The notes under the pieces are model-generated. The model had not been told where the DNA came from. It worked only from the letters and a program-made list of their open reading frames with translations, and ran no database searches. From the IMG/VR virus record IMGVR_UViG_3300032116_000291, positions 1 through 52,040 of that record: DNA of 52,040 bases; one strand, 5' to 3'. The DNA is from a virus. A program made the translations under genes and the position numbers. Numbering within the stretch: position 1 is the stretch's first letter; each line of letters opens with the position of its first letter. This document shows, piece by piece, positions 30,060 through 37,589 of this stretch.

Positions 30060-30183
30060 TGATGATGGTGTTTATCATTCTCGTCTCGATGATATTTACG
30101 ATTCATTATCTTTGATTGAAGATGAACTTTATGCAGAAGATGATGTGGACGTGAATGATTTCGGATCAGAGGATGATTTTTAA
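30001..30183 (+). CDS. Small acidic helical protein (60 aa)
   Basis: Unrecognised. An amphipathic helix at 1-20 is followed by an extremely acidic tail (DDDGVYHSRLDD... EDELYAEDDVDVND). It overlaps the UVR-like gene by 59 nt in a different frame, so the call rests on the intact frame and start context. Confidence 0.5.
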   Translation: MKQKILKIVNEIKDHLKDIDDDGVYHSRLDDIYDSLSLIEDELYAEDDVDVNDFGSEDDF

Positions 30184-30192
30184 AAACAATTT

Positions 30193-30531
30193 ATGAATTT
30201 ATTTTATGGAGTCCTATGGGGTATTGTAGGACAGATATTAACATTTTTGCAATTGCAAGGAAATATTAAATGGAATTGGTTAGAAAGATACCCGATTACT
30301 ACATTGGCAGTGTCAGTACCTATGGCATATTGCTATATAAAATCGGTGGAATATTTAGTAAAAGCATACAATGGTGAACTTTGGCCATCCCGTTTGATAG
30401 GATTTGGTGTAGGTATCATTATATTTTATATATTGAGTTTACTTTTATTTGGAGAAACCCTATCTACCAAAACATTAGTTTGTTTATTGTTAGCAGTTAG
30501 TATTATTATGGTTCAAATATTTTGGAAATGA
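30193..30531 (+). CDS. Four-helix membrane protein, SMR/EamA-like (112 aa)
   Basis: Four hydrophobic helices (about 2-20, 31-50, 66-86, 90-110). The last part, FGETLSTKTLVCLLLAVSII, resembles the FGE...L motif region of small multidrug-resistance/EamA transporters. At 112 aa it is close to SMR size. Substrate unknown; possibly a phage membrane factor of a different kind. Its stop overlaps the next start. Confidence 0.55.
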   Translation: MNLFYGVLWGIVGQILTFLQLQGNIKWNWLERYPITTLAVSVPMAYCYIKSVEYLVKAYNGELWPSRLIGFGVGIIIFYILSLLLFGETLSTKTLVCLLLAVSIIMVQIFWK

Positions 30532-30719
30532 TAGTTAAAGAGTTTATACGATTCAATGATGGGTTATACATCTTAAAAAGAAAGTTTCAGGAATTATCAA
30601 TCAAAACCGATAAAGTTCAAGAACTGAAAGAACTTTTAGGATGCCACATTGTGTTGAGAAAAGACGGATGGTTATTATATTGTGAACAAATACAAGAAGC
30701 AGAGTTAGTAAATGAATAA
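30528..30719 (+). CDS. Hypothetical protein (63 aa)
   Basis: Unrecognised small protein; basic N-terminal half, then LGCHIVLRKDGWLLYCEQIQ with two cysteines. The ATG at 30528 overlaps the preceding stop (ATGATAG); an upstream TTG at 30522 was rejected. It overlaps the next gene by eight bases. Confidence 0.6.
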   Translation: MIVKEFIRFNDGLYILKRKFQELSIKTDKVQELKELLGCHIVLRKDGWLLYCEQIQEAELVNE

Positions 30720-31056
30720 ACGAATTAAAATACTTTCGGATTTACATTATCCACTTTGGTTATTAAAAGATTTTATGTGGATGGCGAAGTTGCCTATTAT
30801 TAGTTTTCTGCTTGCAGTACCTACGATACTTATTTCAATTTATATGTGTCGGAATACTATTGGAAAATCTAAATTAGAAAACCTAATGGTGTTAGCTTGG
30901 TTATGTGCAAATACGAGTTGGATGTGTAGTGAACAATTTGAAATGCCTACACTGCCTATTGCTTATTTCTTTTTTGGTATGGGAATATTTACGTTAATGT
31001 TTTATATTCCATATTTATTTCTGAAAAATAATCAGAATGACGAACAGAGAACGTAA
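30712..31056 (+). CDS. Three- to four-helix membrane protein (114 aa)
   Basis: Hydrophobic helices at about 25-45, 55-72 and 78-105, with a basic N-terminus. Contains several cysteines and tryptophans near the membrane (WLCANTSWMCSEQ). Unknown function. Confidence 0.6.
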   Translation: MNKRIKILSDLHYPLWLLKDFMWMAKLPIISFLLAVPTILISIYMCRNTIGKSKLENLMVLAWLCANTSWMCSEQFEMPTLPIAYFFFGMGIFTLMFYIPYLFLKNNQNDEQRT

Positions 31057-31135
31057 ATACAAAAATAGAAAAAGAATACAAAAGCAATCCAGAAAATTGA
31101 ATATAAAAAAGGGATTGCACAGAAAGCATACATAA
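31037..31135 (+). CDS. Very small basic peptide (32 aa)
   Basis: Thirteen of 32 residues are Lys or Arg (MTNRERKYKNRKRIQKQSRK...). It overlaps the membrane-protein gene by 20 nt and ends just before a strong terminator. Small basic phage peptides may bind nucleic acid; the short length makes this call weak. Confidence 0.4.
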   Translation: MTNRERKYKNRKRIQKQSRKLNIKKGLHRKHT

Positions 31136-31139
31136 AAAT

Positions 31140-31168
31140 GAGGGGATAAAATATATCCCCTTTTTTTA
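31140..31168 (+). terminator. Rho-independent terminator
   Basis: GGGGATA (31142-31148) and TATCCCC (31154-31160) form the stem, followed by seven T. It ends the 27.6-31.1 kb unit. Confidence 0.85.
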
Positions 31169-31200
31169 TTTGGTACATCCAAATTTTTTTTGTATATTTA
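31169..31200 (+). promoter_or_regulatory. Bacteroidota-type promoter, short leader
   Basis: TTTG (31169-31172) and TATATTTA (31193-31200) are spaced by 20 nt. The next ATG at 31207 is only six nt after the -7 core, so the transcript would have almost no leader. The core lies directly after the terminator T run. Confidence 0.65.
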
Positions 31201-31206
31201 ATTCAT

Positions 31207-31383
31207 ATGAAGATGGCACTCTACAAAGAATTGAAGGAAGTTAGAGAACAAATACTATACTGGGAAAATTACCAAGGAGTAAATTGGCTTGGTAAATGGG
31301 CAAGAAGTATTCGTTTAGAAAAATTACATAAAAGATACGCAACAATAGAACGTAAAATACAAAAACTAAAAACTAAAAACTAA
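31207..31383 (+). CDS. Small basic helical protein (58 aa)
   Basis: Short gene for a basic helical peptide (KELKEVREQILYWENYQGVN then RYATIERKIQKLKTKN). Unknown. It is followed three bases later by the NlpC/P60 gene and may be co-expressed for that reason. Confidence 0.58.
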   Translation: MKMALYKELKEVREQILYWENYQGVNWLGKWARSIRLEKLHKRYATIERKIQKLKTKN

Positions 31384-31386
31384 AAA

Positions 31387-31818
31387 ATGAAAAAGATTAT
31401 TTTAATTTTATTTTTGGTAGTATCAGTACCATTTTCTTTATTTTCTCAAACACAATCATTGGATTCATTCATAAATGAATGGATAGGTAAACCTTATAAA
31501 TTTGGTGGTAGAACAAAAAATGGTATTGATTGTTCGCAATTCGCAAAAAGATTGTATAACGATGTTTACGGATTGGATTTAAAAGGAACATGTTCAAGGC
31601 AATGGAATCAAACAAAAAGAATTCTAAAATCCGCTTTGGAAATCGGTGATATCGTATTTTTTAGAAGTAGATTATCACCAAGTGGATGGCATTGTGGAAT
31701 TTATATTGGTGAAAATAAATTTGTACATTCTGCTAATAAACTTGAAGGAGTTAAGATTAGTAGTTTAAGTGAAGATGTTTATAGAAAAAACTATAAAGGT
31801 GCGGGTAGGTTACTCTAA
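31387..31818 (+). CDS. NlpC/P60-family cell-wall hydrolase with signal peptide
   Basis: This 143-aa protein has an N-terminal Sec signal (MKKIILILFLVVSVPFSLFS) and then one NlpC/P60 domain. The catalytic residues are C49 in GIDCSQF, H102 in SGWHCGIYIG, and H114 in KFVHSA. NlpC/P60 enzymes cut gamma-D-Glu-diaminopimelate bonds in peptidoglycan stems. A Sec-exported hydrolase would reach the periplasm without a holin, so it may be a lysin or an envelope-modifying enzyme. It follows a small basic gene and its own promoter. Confidence 0.85.
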   Translation: MKKIILILFLVVSVPFSLFSQTQSLDSFINEWIGKPYKFGGRTKNGIDCSQFAKRLYNDVYGLDLKGTCSRQWNQTKRILKSALEIGDIVFFRSRLSPSGWHCGIYIGENKFVHSANKLEGVKISSLSEDVYRKNYKGAGRLL

Positions 31819-31834
31819 TAAATAAATTGGTTTT

Positions 31835-32065
31835 ATGATACAGGATATTTTTGGTTACATTGGAATGGCAGTAGTTTTATTTTCATTCACAATGAATGAT
31901 GTCGCTAAATTAAGATTAACCAACTTAATTGGATCTATATTTTGGATATTGTACGGATGGGGAATTGATTCAACACCCACAATAATAGTAAACACCGCAG
32001 TAGTAATGATTCATTCCTATTGGTTTTATAAAAATACAGATTGCTTTGATAAATTTAAAATATAA
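31835..32065 (+). CDS. YgjV-like small membrane protein (76 aa)
   Basis: Three predicted helices (about 3-20, 25-48, 50-68). Sequence features LFSFTMNDVAKLRLTNLIG and WILYGWGI match the YgjV-type inner-membrane family, related in fold to PQ-loop proteins. Function unknown. Another three-helix PQ-loop-like protein is at 26237. Confidence 0.62.
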   Translation: MIQDIFGYIGMAVVLFSFTMNDVAKLRLTNLIGSIFWILYGWGIDSTPTIIVNTAVVMIHSYWFYKNTDCFDKFKI

Positions 32066-32070
32066 ATAAT

Positions 32071-32385
32071 ATGGAATACAGGTATGACGTTGGAAATTTT
32101 TATTGGAATAAAGAACTTAACACATTTTTTAGTGAGGCTTGGAATTTGAGTTGTTTCAATACGGATGGTTCAATTCACCCCGAATCATTTCCAAATGGTA
32201 AAAAAGAATTCTTTATTGATAATCCAAATACAGGAGGATTTAGACGATTCCGATTTGTAAAAGAAGAAAGTAGTTTTTTTCATCAAGTCGATGAAACAGG
32301 AAACGGATTCGACTATGAATGTACTGATTGGGTATTTGAAAGTGAAGATGGAATTAAATGTAGTATTCTCGTTAGTGAAAGTTAA
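32071..32385 (+). CDS. Hypothetical protein (104 aa)
   Basis: Unrecognised; aromatic and acidic residues are abundant (WNLSCFNTDG, DYECTDWVFESEDG) and the fold is likely all-beta. No catalytic motif. Confidence 0.62.
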   Translation: MEYRYDVGNFYWNKELNTFFSEAWNLSCFNTDGSIHPESFPNGKKEFFIDNPNTGGFRRFRFVKEESSFFHQVDETGNGFDYECTDWVFESEDGIKCSILVSES

Positions 32386-32396
32386 ATTTATATCAA

Positions 32397-32609
32397 ATGA
32401 ATATGACTTACGATTGCCACGGAAAAACGCACTCTGAAGTTAAAGAGGATTTTGAAAATTGGATTTTAATGAATCAAACGGAATTACCAATACAGGTAAT
32501 AACAGGCAATTCCGAACATATGAAACGGATTGTAATGGGTATTTTGGATTTTTATGACTTCACATATTCGGAATCATTTACAAATTCCGGAGTAATTAAA
32601 ATATATTGA
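32397..32609 (+). CDS. Smr-like small protein (70 aa)
   Basis: Contains DCHGKTHSEVKEDFENW (residues 6-22) followed by IQVITGNSEHMKR, resembling the DLHG...TG order of Smr domains that nick DNA or bind RNA. The domain is shorter than usual and lacks a complete HGKG turn, so the assignment is tentative. ATG 32397 or 32403. Confidence 0.5.
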   Translation: MNMTYDCHGKTHSEVKEDFENWILMNQTELPIQVITGNSEHMKRIVMGILDFYDFTYSESFTNSGVIKIY

Positions 32610-32610
32610 T

Positions 32611-32808
32611 ATGACACCATTGGAAAAATTTATTGAGTATTTAGGACCTGAAATATTGAAAGCACATAACATTAAATACTTTTTAGAGTTAGAGGAAAAA
32701 ACAATTAAGGATGCGATTATGTATTCGTTGGATGAAGATGGGCATACGGGTGATTGGAAAATAGGATTCGCAAATGAATACTATAATAAATTAAAAGTAA
32801 AAGAATAA
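32611..32808 (+). CDS. Hypothetical helical protein (65 aa)
   Basis: Unrecognised small acidic helical protein. Spacing of one base before and three after implies co-translation with the stomatin-like gene. Confidence 0.6.
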   Translation: MTPLEKFIEYLGPEILKAHNIKYFLELEEKTIKDAIMYSLDEDGHTGDWKIGFANEYYNKLKVKE

Positions 32809-32811
32809 GTT

Positions 32812-33342
32812 ATGTTTGATAAACTAATACAAATGATTCAGCAATTTGGAAAGGATATGTTACCTTTCGTTATTGTTGAGGAATGGAATGAAGCAGTTCT
32901 ATTAAGATTTGGAAAATATAAATGTGTACTAAAAGCCGGAATCCATTTTAAGATTCCGTTTTTTGATTCAGTAATTGAGCACGCAGTAATTACACAATCG
33001 GTTAATCTACCTGCACAGACACTAACTACATTGGATGAAAAGGAAATTGTACTCAAAGCAATAATCCGATACAAAGTATTTGATGTGAAAAAATTCTTAT
33101 TGAGTGTAATGCATGCAAATGATGTTCTAATTGATACTACGCAGGGAATGATTAGAGATATTGTTGAAGTAACTAATTGGGAAGATTTAGTTGATGTTAA
33201 TTATCGAATAACAAATGAGGTATTGGAGTTTGTAGAAAAATGGGGAATAGAAATTGAGGCAATAACCATAACTGATTTGGGTATTGTAAAAACATATCGT
33301 ATATTGGGTGAAGATACAAAACAAATTTTACCAATTGAATAA
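32812..33342 (+). CDS. SPFH/band-7 (stomatin/prohibitin-like) domain protein (176 aa)
   Basis: The domain runs from EEWNEAVLLRFGKYKCVLKAGIHFKIPFFDSV (segmented) through a beta-strand array to the conserved RDIVEVTNWEDLVDVN and the later GIEIEAITITDLGIVKTYRI. This is the SPFH fold found on membrane-associated oligomers. There is no obvious long transmembrane helix at the N-terminus, unlike host stomatins, so it may be soluble or peripherally bound. In phages SPFH proteins are rare and of unknown role. Confidence 0.75.
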   Translation: MFDKLIQMIQQFGKDMLPFVIVEEWNEAVLLRFGKYKCVLKAGIHFKIPFFDSVIEHAVITQSVNLPAQTLTTLDEKEIVLKAIIRYKVFDVKKFLLSVMHANDVLIDTTQGMIRDIVEVTNWEDLVDVNYRITNEVLEFVEKWGIEIEAITITDLGIVKTYRILGEDTKQILPIE

Positions 33343-33353
33343 ACCGAATTTAA

Positions 33354-33659
33354 ATGATTACGATAAAAAACTATGGCAAGTTATTTCGTAAAGATGTGGG
33401 GCAATGGAGGGTAAGTAGAATTGAGGAAGAAAAATCATTTTATCAAATAACCTTAATCAAAGTTGATGGTGAAAAGGTATCTGTAAATTTAGAAAGGAGT
33501 GGAATAAATACTACATCAAACAAAGAATACGAAATGTGGTATTGGAAGGGAATGACTAACAATCCTAATTATGCATTACCTGAAAGGTTATTGTTAAAAG
33601 CGGAACAATTGAATACAATAGATAAATTCACTAACGCACTCAATTCTTTATTGAAGTAA
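33354..33659 (+). CDS. Hypothetical protein (101 aa)
   Basis: Unrecognised basic protein; beta-rich first half and a helical second half ending FTNALNSLLK. It is followed by an unusual G/C-rich spacer. Confidence 0.6.
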   Translation: MITIKNYGKLFRKDVGQWRVSRIEEEKSFYQITLIKVDGEKVSVNLERSGINTTSNKEYEMWYWKGMTNNPNYALPERLLLKAEQLNTIDKFTNALNSLLK

Positions 33660-33666
33660 AAATCAG

Positions 33667-33703
33667 AGGGGGGCTCGGGGGGAACAACCCGTCGTTCCGC
33701 CCA
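33667..33703 (+). other. G/C-rich inverted repeat in spacer
   Basis: The 119-nt spacer holds two runs of five or more G, and GGGGGGAAC pairs with GTTCCGCCC around the loop AACCCGTC. This is much richer in G/C than surrounding sequence. It could form a hairpin or G-rich structure; no known family. Confidence 0.4.
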
Positions 33704-33715
33704 AATTTTTTGATA

Positions 33716-33746
33716 GTGGGGAATAACTTATTCCCCATTTTTATTT
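33716..33746 (+). terminator. Rho-independent terminator
   Basis: GGGGAATAA (33718-33726) and TTATTCCCC (33728-33736) form a near-perfect stem followed by a T-rich stretch (ATTTTTATTTT). Confidence 0.8.
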
Positions 33747-33775
33747 TGTAAAGTGAAAAAAAAATCCTATATTAG
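33745..33775 (+). promoter_or_regulatory. Bacteroidota-type promoter, probably leaderless
   Basis: TTTG (33745-33748) and TATATTAG (33768-33775) are spaced by 19 nt; the -7 core has one mismatch. The ATG of the next gene is at 33780, four nt after the core, so the mRNA likely begins at the start codon. Confidence 0.5.
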
Positions 33776-33779
33776 AGGT

Positions 33780-34664
33780 ATGATAGAAACAAATGAAAAT
33801 TGGAGGGATTACTTAAAACCTATAGCATCTTATTTGATGGATAGAGTTAGGAGTAGTGCAAAACCTTCAACTAAAAAAAATAATAATGATTGGGGCAGAG
33901 ATTTTGCGTGGGATATCGATATTGATGAGGAGTACCTTATTGAGTTATTAATTGAATCAGAATTTAAGTGCGCATTGACAGGAATGAAATTTCCTATTTC
34001 AAACAATTACAAAAAATGTAAAAGTAGATTATGGATGCCATCAGTAGATAGGGTAGAACCATTGATACCTTATTTAAGAGGAAACATTCAAATAGTTTGT
34101 CTTGGAATTAACTTAATGAAGTCCAGATACGATAATGAACTTACAAAAGAATTTTTGAGTGAAATGAATGAAATAGCAAATGGAAATGAAGTACAAAGGA
34201 GAATAGAAATATTTGAAAATAAAAAAACAACAAAAACAAAAACAATGAATAAGAGTACAATTAACAATGAAATGCTGAAGTATCTTTTGGACAATTCCGA
34301 ATTTGGAATAGAGTATGCTGAAAAATACTTTGAAGAGAAGGTAGGAAACACCAAAAAGAAAAACAAAGAGGTAACAAAAGGGGATTCAGTTTCTAAAAGT
34401 GAAAAAACACCGGCGGATGTTAGAAAAGAATGGTTAATAAATAATTCTATTGATATTGAACAACCAACTGAATCAATGGTAGAATTGAGATATGTAATTA
34501 GCCCAGTACCAAAAGACAATGATGCTCTTTACAGAAAGAAAGAATTGGATGCCGTAATCAATCAAGGATTAAGTATATATAAGATGCGAAGTAAACGTGG
34601 GTATAAATACTATACCGATGAATCGCAAATCAAAAAAGGGGTTGGGGAAAATAGTGTCGAATAA
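33780..34664 (+). CDS. HNH-like endonuclease with basic/acidic C-terminal extension (294 aa)
   Basis: Residues 50-125 resemble an HNH/treble-clef nuclease domain: FKCALTGM, then LWMPSVDRVEP and YLRGNIQIVCLGINLMKS. The D-R...GNI...N..K order is that of HNH enzymes in which zinc-binding cysteines are reduced. Residues 150-294 form a lysine/glutamate-rich extension with an ordered end. The first cysteine pair seems incomplete, so cleavage activity is not certain. It starts at a leaderless-type promoter. Confidence 0.65.
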   Translation: MIETNENWRDYLKPIASYLMDRVRSSAKPSTKKNNNDWGRDFAWDIDIDEEYLIELLIESEFKCALTGMKFPISNNYKKCKSRLWMPSVDRVEPLIPYLRGNIQIVCLGINLMKSRYDNELTKEFLSEMNEIANGNEVQRRIEIFENKKTTKTKTMNKSTINNEMLKYLLDNSEFGIEYAEKYFEEKVGNTKKKNKEVTKGDSVSKSEKTPADVRKEWLINNSIDIEQPTESMVELRYVISPVPKDNDALYRKKELDAVINQGLSIYKMRSKRGYKYYTDESQIKKGVGENSVE

Positions 34665-34682
34665 GGAAAATTTTTTGATAGT

Positions 34683-34790
34683 ATGAAAGAGATATTTATT
34701 TTTATAGGAATGTGGATAGGAATTCTATTCATTGGATTAATAGTAAGTAAATTTGATAAAGGAAAAACAAAAATGGATTGGTATGAATAA
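34683..34790 (+). CDS. Tiny membrane peptide (35 aa)
   Basis: One hydrophobic helix (about 4-22, IFIFIGMWIGILFIGLIV) with a lysine-rich tail. It overlaps the next gene by eight nt. Confidence 0.48.
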   Translation: MKEIFIFIGMWIGILFIGLIVSKFDKGKTKMDWYE

Positions 34791-35007
34791 CGAAATCAAA
34801 AACACCGTGTTTGGATCTTACAAAGAGTTTGTAATTATTGAAAGGGAATCATTGAGGGAGTTAGAGGAAAAGGGAAAAGCAATATTAGCAGAGGGGCAAG
34901 ATGAACATGATAAATTTCAAATACAAAAAGGTAAAACAATATTGGAATGTGTTGAATGGATGAAGCAATGGAATATTTATAATAACGAATTCAAAATAAA
35001 AGGATAA
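34783..35007 (+). CDS. Hypothetical helical protein (74 aa)
   Basis: Unrecognised; helical with charged residues and a C/W-containing C-terminus (ILECVEWMKQWNIY). The start 34783 was chosen over an upstream ATG at 34753 that is buried in the preceding gene. Confidence 0.6.
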   Translation: MNNEIKNTVFGSYKEFVIIERESLRELEEKGKAILAEGQDEHDKFQIQKGKTILECVEWMKQWNIYNNEFKIKG

Positions 35008-35011
35008 TAAA

Positions 35012-35113
35012 ATGGAAACACTAATAGAAGTGACCACCTATATATTCTATACAATAGCAGCAAGTATTGTATTTATAGGATTGGCAGATTTGTATAAGAA
35101 AAGAAAAAAGTAA
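35012..35113 (+). CDS. Tiny membrane peptide (33 aa)
   Basis: Single hydrophobic helix (about 8-26) and a Lys/Arg tail (YKKRKK). Spacing of four nt on both sides is consistent with a real gene. Confidence 0.48.
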   Translation: METLIEVTTYIFYTIAASIVFIGLADLYKKRKK

Positions 35114-35116
35114 GTT

Positions 35117-35458
35117 ATGAATCATTCAAAGAAAATACAAATCCTAAATCCAGGATGTATAAATAGTTACAATCAATTACCCAATGGAAAGCATGTGAGT
35201 ATTTTACATCTTAATACTACGGGTGATTGGTTTAAATTTGAAATGAGTAATGGAGAGGTACTATACGATATTTTTGTTTTCAGATGGATACAGAATAGTG
35301 GGGTTATGAAGTGTGAAGCATTTGATAAAAGTTCAACCGCAAGATCTCCAAAGTATATGTTTAACGTACCTTATAATACATTTCGTAAAAAGAGTTCGTT
35401 TCAGGATCACTTAATCGATTGGTTTGAGAATACCGTTTCAAATGGTGCATTAATTTGA
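35117..35458 (+). CDS. Hypothetical protein (113 aa)
   Basis: Unrecognised beta-rich soluble protein with basic segments. It ends four bases before the GT-A-like gene start. Confidence 0.62.
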   Translation: MNHSKKIQILNPGCINSYNQLPNGKHVSILHLNTTGDWFKFEMSNGEVLYDIFVFRWIQNSGVMKCEAFDKSSTARSPKYMFNVPYNTFRKKSSFQDHLIDWFENTVSNGALI

Positions 35459-35462
35459 TAGC

Positions 35463-36170
35463 ATGAATAAATGGGCGTTTACGTTTCTTGCGATGGGTGA
35501 TGAACATATCCGAGAGTTTAATATAGTTGCAAAAACCATATTGAATATCCATCCCGACCATAAAATAATTGTAGGCACGGATAATCCAAACGGATTAATA
35601 GATGGGTTGTATAAAGTGATCCCTATTTCGGAAGGGTTTAATTATAATTTAAAACGAATACCTATTCAACATGCTCTAAAAGAATTCAATACAATATTTC
35701 ACTTGGACACGGATGTGCACATTAGGGATGGGATAGATTTTTCGATAATGGACTCCGTTGCGGAAGGTCCGGAAGGTTTGTGGGTTGAAGATATTGTACC
35801 ACCGGAAAGTCAGCATAGGAATGGTTCAATAGAATGGATAAGGGATTATTTAGATAAGTTGAAAGTATGGGTAGGGGATGAAAACTTTTATCTTATACCC
35901 GAAGGTCGTTTCATCCTAAAATCCAATCCCGAAAATGTAAATACGATAATCGAAATGTGGGAAACTATTGATAGGGATACGAGAGAGGTACAACCCGAAC
36001 AATACGAATTGAATGGAGCAATGGAAGGTTTTATAATATGGATTAGTGTAACAAAAGCCGGAATACCAATAAAAAAAGTTTGGAGTGTAGGTGGGGATTT
36101 TACTAAATTGTTTCACACCACAGTGCACTTTGCAAGAGATAATAGAAAACTAATAGCAACAATGCTATAA
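35463..36170 (+). CDS. GT-A-type glycosyltransferase-like protein (235 aa)
   Basis: Begins with a Rossmann-like KWAFTFLAMGD segment, followed by HKIIVGTDNP, then FHLDTDVHI with the DxD metal/nucleotide-sugar motif (DTD near residue 81), then WVEDIVPP. This is the pattern of GT-A transferases of uncharacterised family. The acceptor is unknown. It precedes a putative esterase, forming a small glycan-modification pair before the 850-nt spacer. Confidence 0.68.
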   Translation: MNKWAFTFLAMGDEHIREFNIVAKTILNIHPDHKIIVGTDNPNGLIDGLYKVIPISEGFNYNLKRIPIQHALKEFNTIFHLDTDVHIRDGIDFSIMDSVAEGPEGLWVEDIVPPESQHRNGSIEWIRDYLDKLKVWVGDENFYLIPEGRFILKSNPENVNTIIEMWETIDRDTREVQPEQYELNGAMEGFIIWISVTKAGIPIKKVWSVGGDFTKLFHTTVHFARDNRKLIATML

Positions 36171-36208
36171 TCAAATCGGAAAACCCAGATAAAATAAATT
36201 CAGCAAAG

Positions 36209-36838
36209 ATGAAAATAAGAACTTGGGGATGTTCAATTACTACAGGGTATGGAATGAACACTACATATACAAACGTATTAAGCGATACACTACAATGTGA
36301 AGGTATAAACACAAGTAAAGATGGAATAGGGAACGATTGGATATTTCATAACATAGTAGAATATCTGAATAGTGTAGAAACCGAAACCGAAGATTGGCAT
36401 ATAGTACAATGGAGTGGACCAATGAGAAGGTTACATCAAAGTATTAGTGGAAAGGAATGGACGGTGTATCCTGATGTAGGGGATTCGAATGGATTAGGTC
36501 CGAAATGGGAACCAATGGGATCCAAACACACACTACACTACATGTACTGCGTTCAAGAATTATTCCAAACGAAAGGAATACGGAACTGGATATTTTGGAA
36601 TTACTTCCCGTTAGATGAATCCGTAAAAGGATTAAATACATACAACGGAATCGAATGGAATAATTTTGTAGATATTGATAGGGCGTGGATGATAAAAAAT
36701 AATTACGTTTGGGATGGAGAAGATGGAGGGCATCCGAATATAGAAGGCATATATTGGATAGCAAATACATTATTAAATAAAATGGGTTACAATATTAAAT
36801 TAGAATATAAGGATTACAAATACAGAGGGGTTATATAG
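36209..36838 (+). CDS. SGNH/GDSL-type hydrolase-like protein (209 aa)
   Basis: MKIRTWGCSITTG places a catalytic-type serine in the GCS(I/F)T.G block I motif (S9). GIGNDW is near 39-44 and DGGHPNIEG, near residue 180, supplies the D/H pair of block V. These are the marks of SGNH hydrolases that remove acyl groups from sugars or lipids. No signal peptide. Neighbouring GT-A-like gene suggests glycan O-acyl editing, but the substrate is unknown. It has a leader ATAAATTCAGCAAAG also found before 41827. Confidence 0.68.
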   Translation: MKIRTWGCSITTGYGMNTTYTNVLSDTLQCEGINTSKDGIGNDWIFHNIVEYLNSVETETEDWHIVQWSGPMRRLHQSISGKEWTVYPDVGDSNGLGPKWEPMGSKHTLHYMYCVQELFQTKGIRNWIFWNYFPLDESVKGLNTYNGIEWNNFVDIDRAWMIKNNYVWDGEDGGHPNIEGIYWIANTLLNKMGYNIKLEYKDYKYRGVI

Positions 36839-37320
36839 TAAGTATATCAATCAATACTATATCAAAATAAAAAACGAAATGGTAAATAGTGGTAAAAAGT
36901 GGGGAATTGTGTTAAAGAGTGGTAACTAAAAGTATCTGTCAAAATCTATTCATTACATACTAACATACTACAATAAAAACATAACACTATAAAAGTATAT
37001 CATTATAAGTTCAAAAGTCCCACCTGCGTTCACACTGCGCAACAAATTCCGGCAAAGGGGAAAACGAGATTAGTGGATTGCGCAGAGGTGAGTGCGGTGA
37101 GTGGTGCGCAGTGGTGTGAATTGAAGTAATAAATTTTCACTTTGGATCCGGCGCAAGGAAACGCAATACTGGTCTACGTTTCCTGAAGATACGAAAAATA
37201 AATGTAATTGCCAAATCTCCGGCAATATAGACCTGGTCCACGCTACATGGGTATTCTTTAGAAAATATTTATTTCACGACGTGTCCGAAATAGAAAACAT
37301 CTAATAAAAGCATTGCGTAA
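36839..37320 (+). other. Non-coding region with GC-rich inverted repeat
   Basis: From 36839 to 37688 no gene is evident. The first 180 nt are AT-rich with repeated AGTGG(T/G) units (36885-36930). TTCACAC-TGCGCA (37029-37041) and TGCGCA-GTG-GTGTGAA (37105-37120) form a long inverted repeat within a GC-rich block (37015-37260). Beyond it the sequence is patchy, with GATCCGGC and CCGGC segments. It could be a structured RNA, a replication origin region or a mobile regulatory segment; none is established. Confidence 0.4.
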
Positions 37321-37324
37321 TTGA

Positions 37325-37589
37325 TTGATTTTCAATGGGTTGTATAAACGATTGATTATCAGCGTGTTATGAGTGGAATATATAATATATTATGTTAAGT
37401 AGGGAACGTGTTGAGTATCAATGCGTTATGCAAGAAAAACCCGCATTTTACCGATAATTGATATTATGTTAAATAAAAAACGGGCAACGAGTTGACAATC
37501 AACGAGTTATGTTTTTAAAAATTCTTTATTGACAATCAATTAGTTACGCAACCCAGTCCGGCCCCATTTCATAACTCGTTGATTGTCAA
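37325..37589 (+). promoter_or_regulatory. Operator cluster C (TTGA-N3-TCAA palindromes)
   Basis: Sites at 37325-37335 (TTT), 37411-37421 (GTA), 37492-37502 (CAA), 37529-37539 (CAA) and 37579-37589 (TTG) are perfect TTGA-N3-TCAA palindromes; 37352-37362 is the same with the last base changed to G. They share the longer context (ATAACTCGTTGATTGTCAAT) with cluster B. This is the densest cluster and ends 21 bp before the operon C promoter. Confidence 0.65.

Noticed and set aside
17866-37589. CRISPR array for the repeated TTGATTGTCAAT words
   Set aside because: Spacing is irregular, orientation is mixed and the unit is a short palindrome at promoters; no array of spacers or cas genes.
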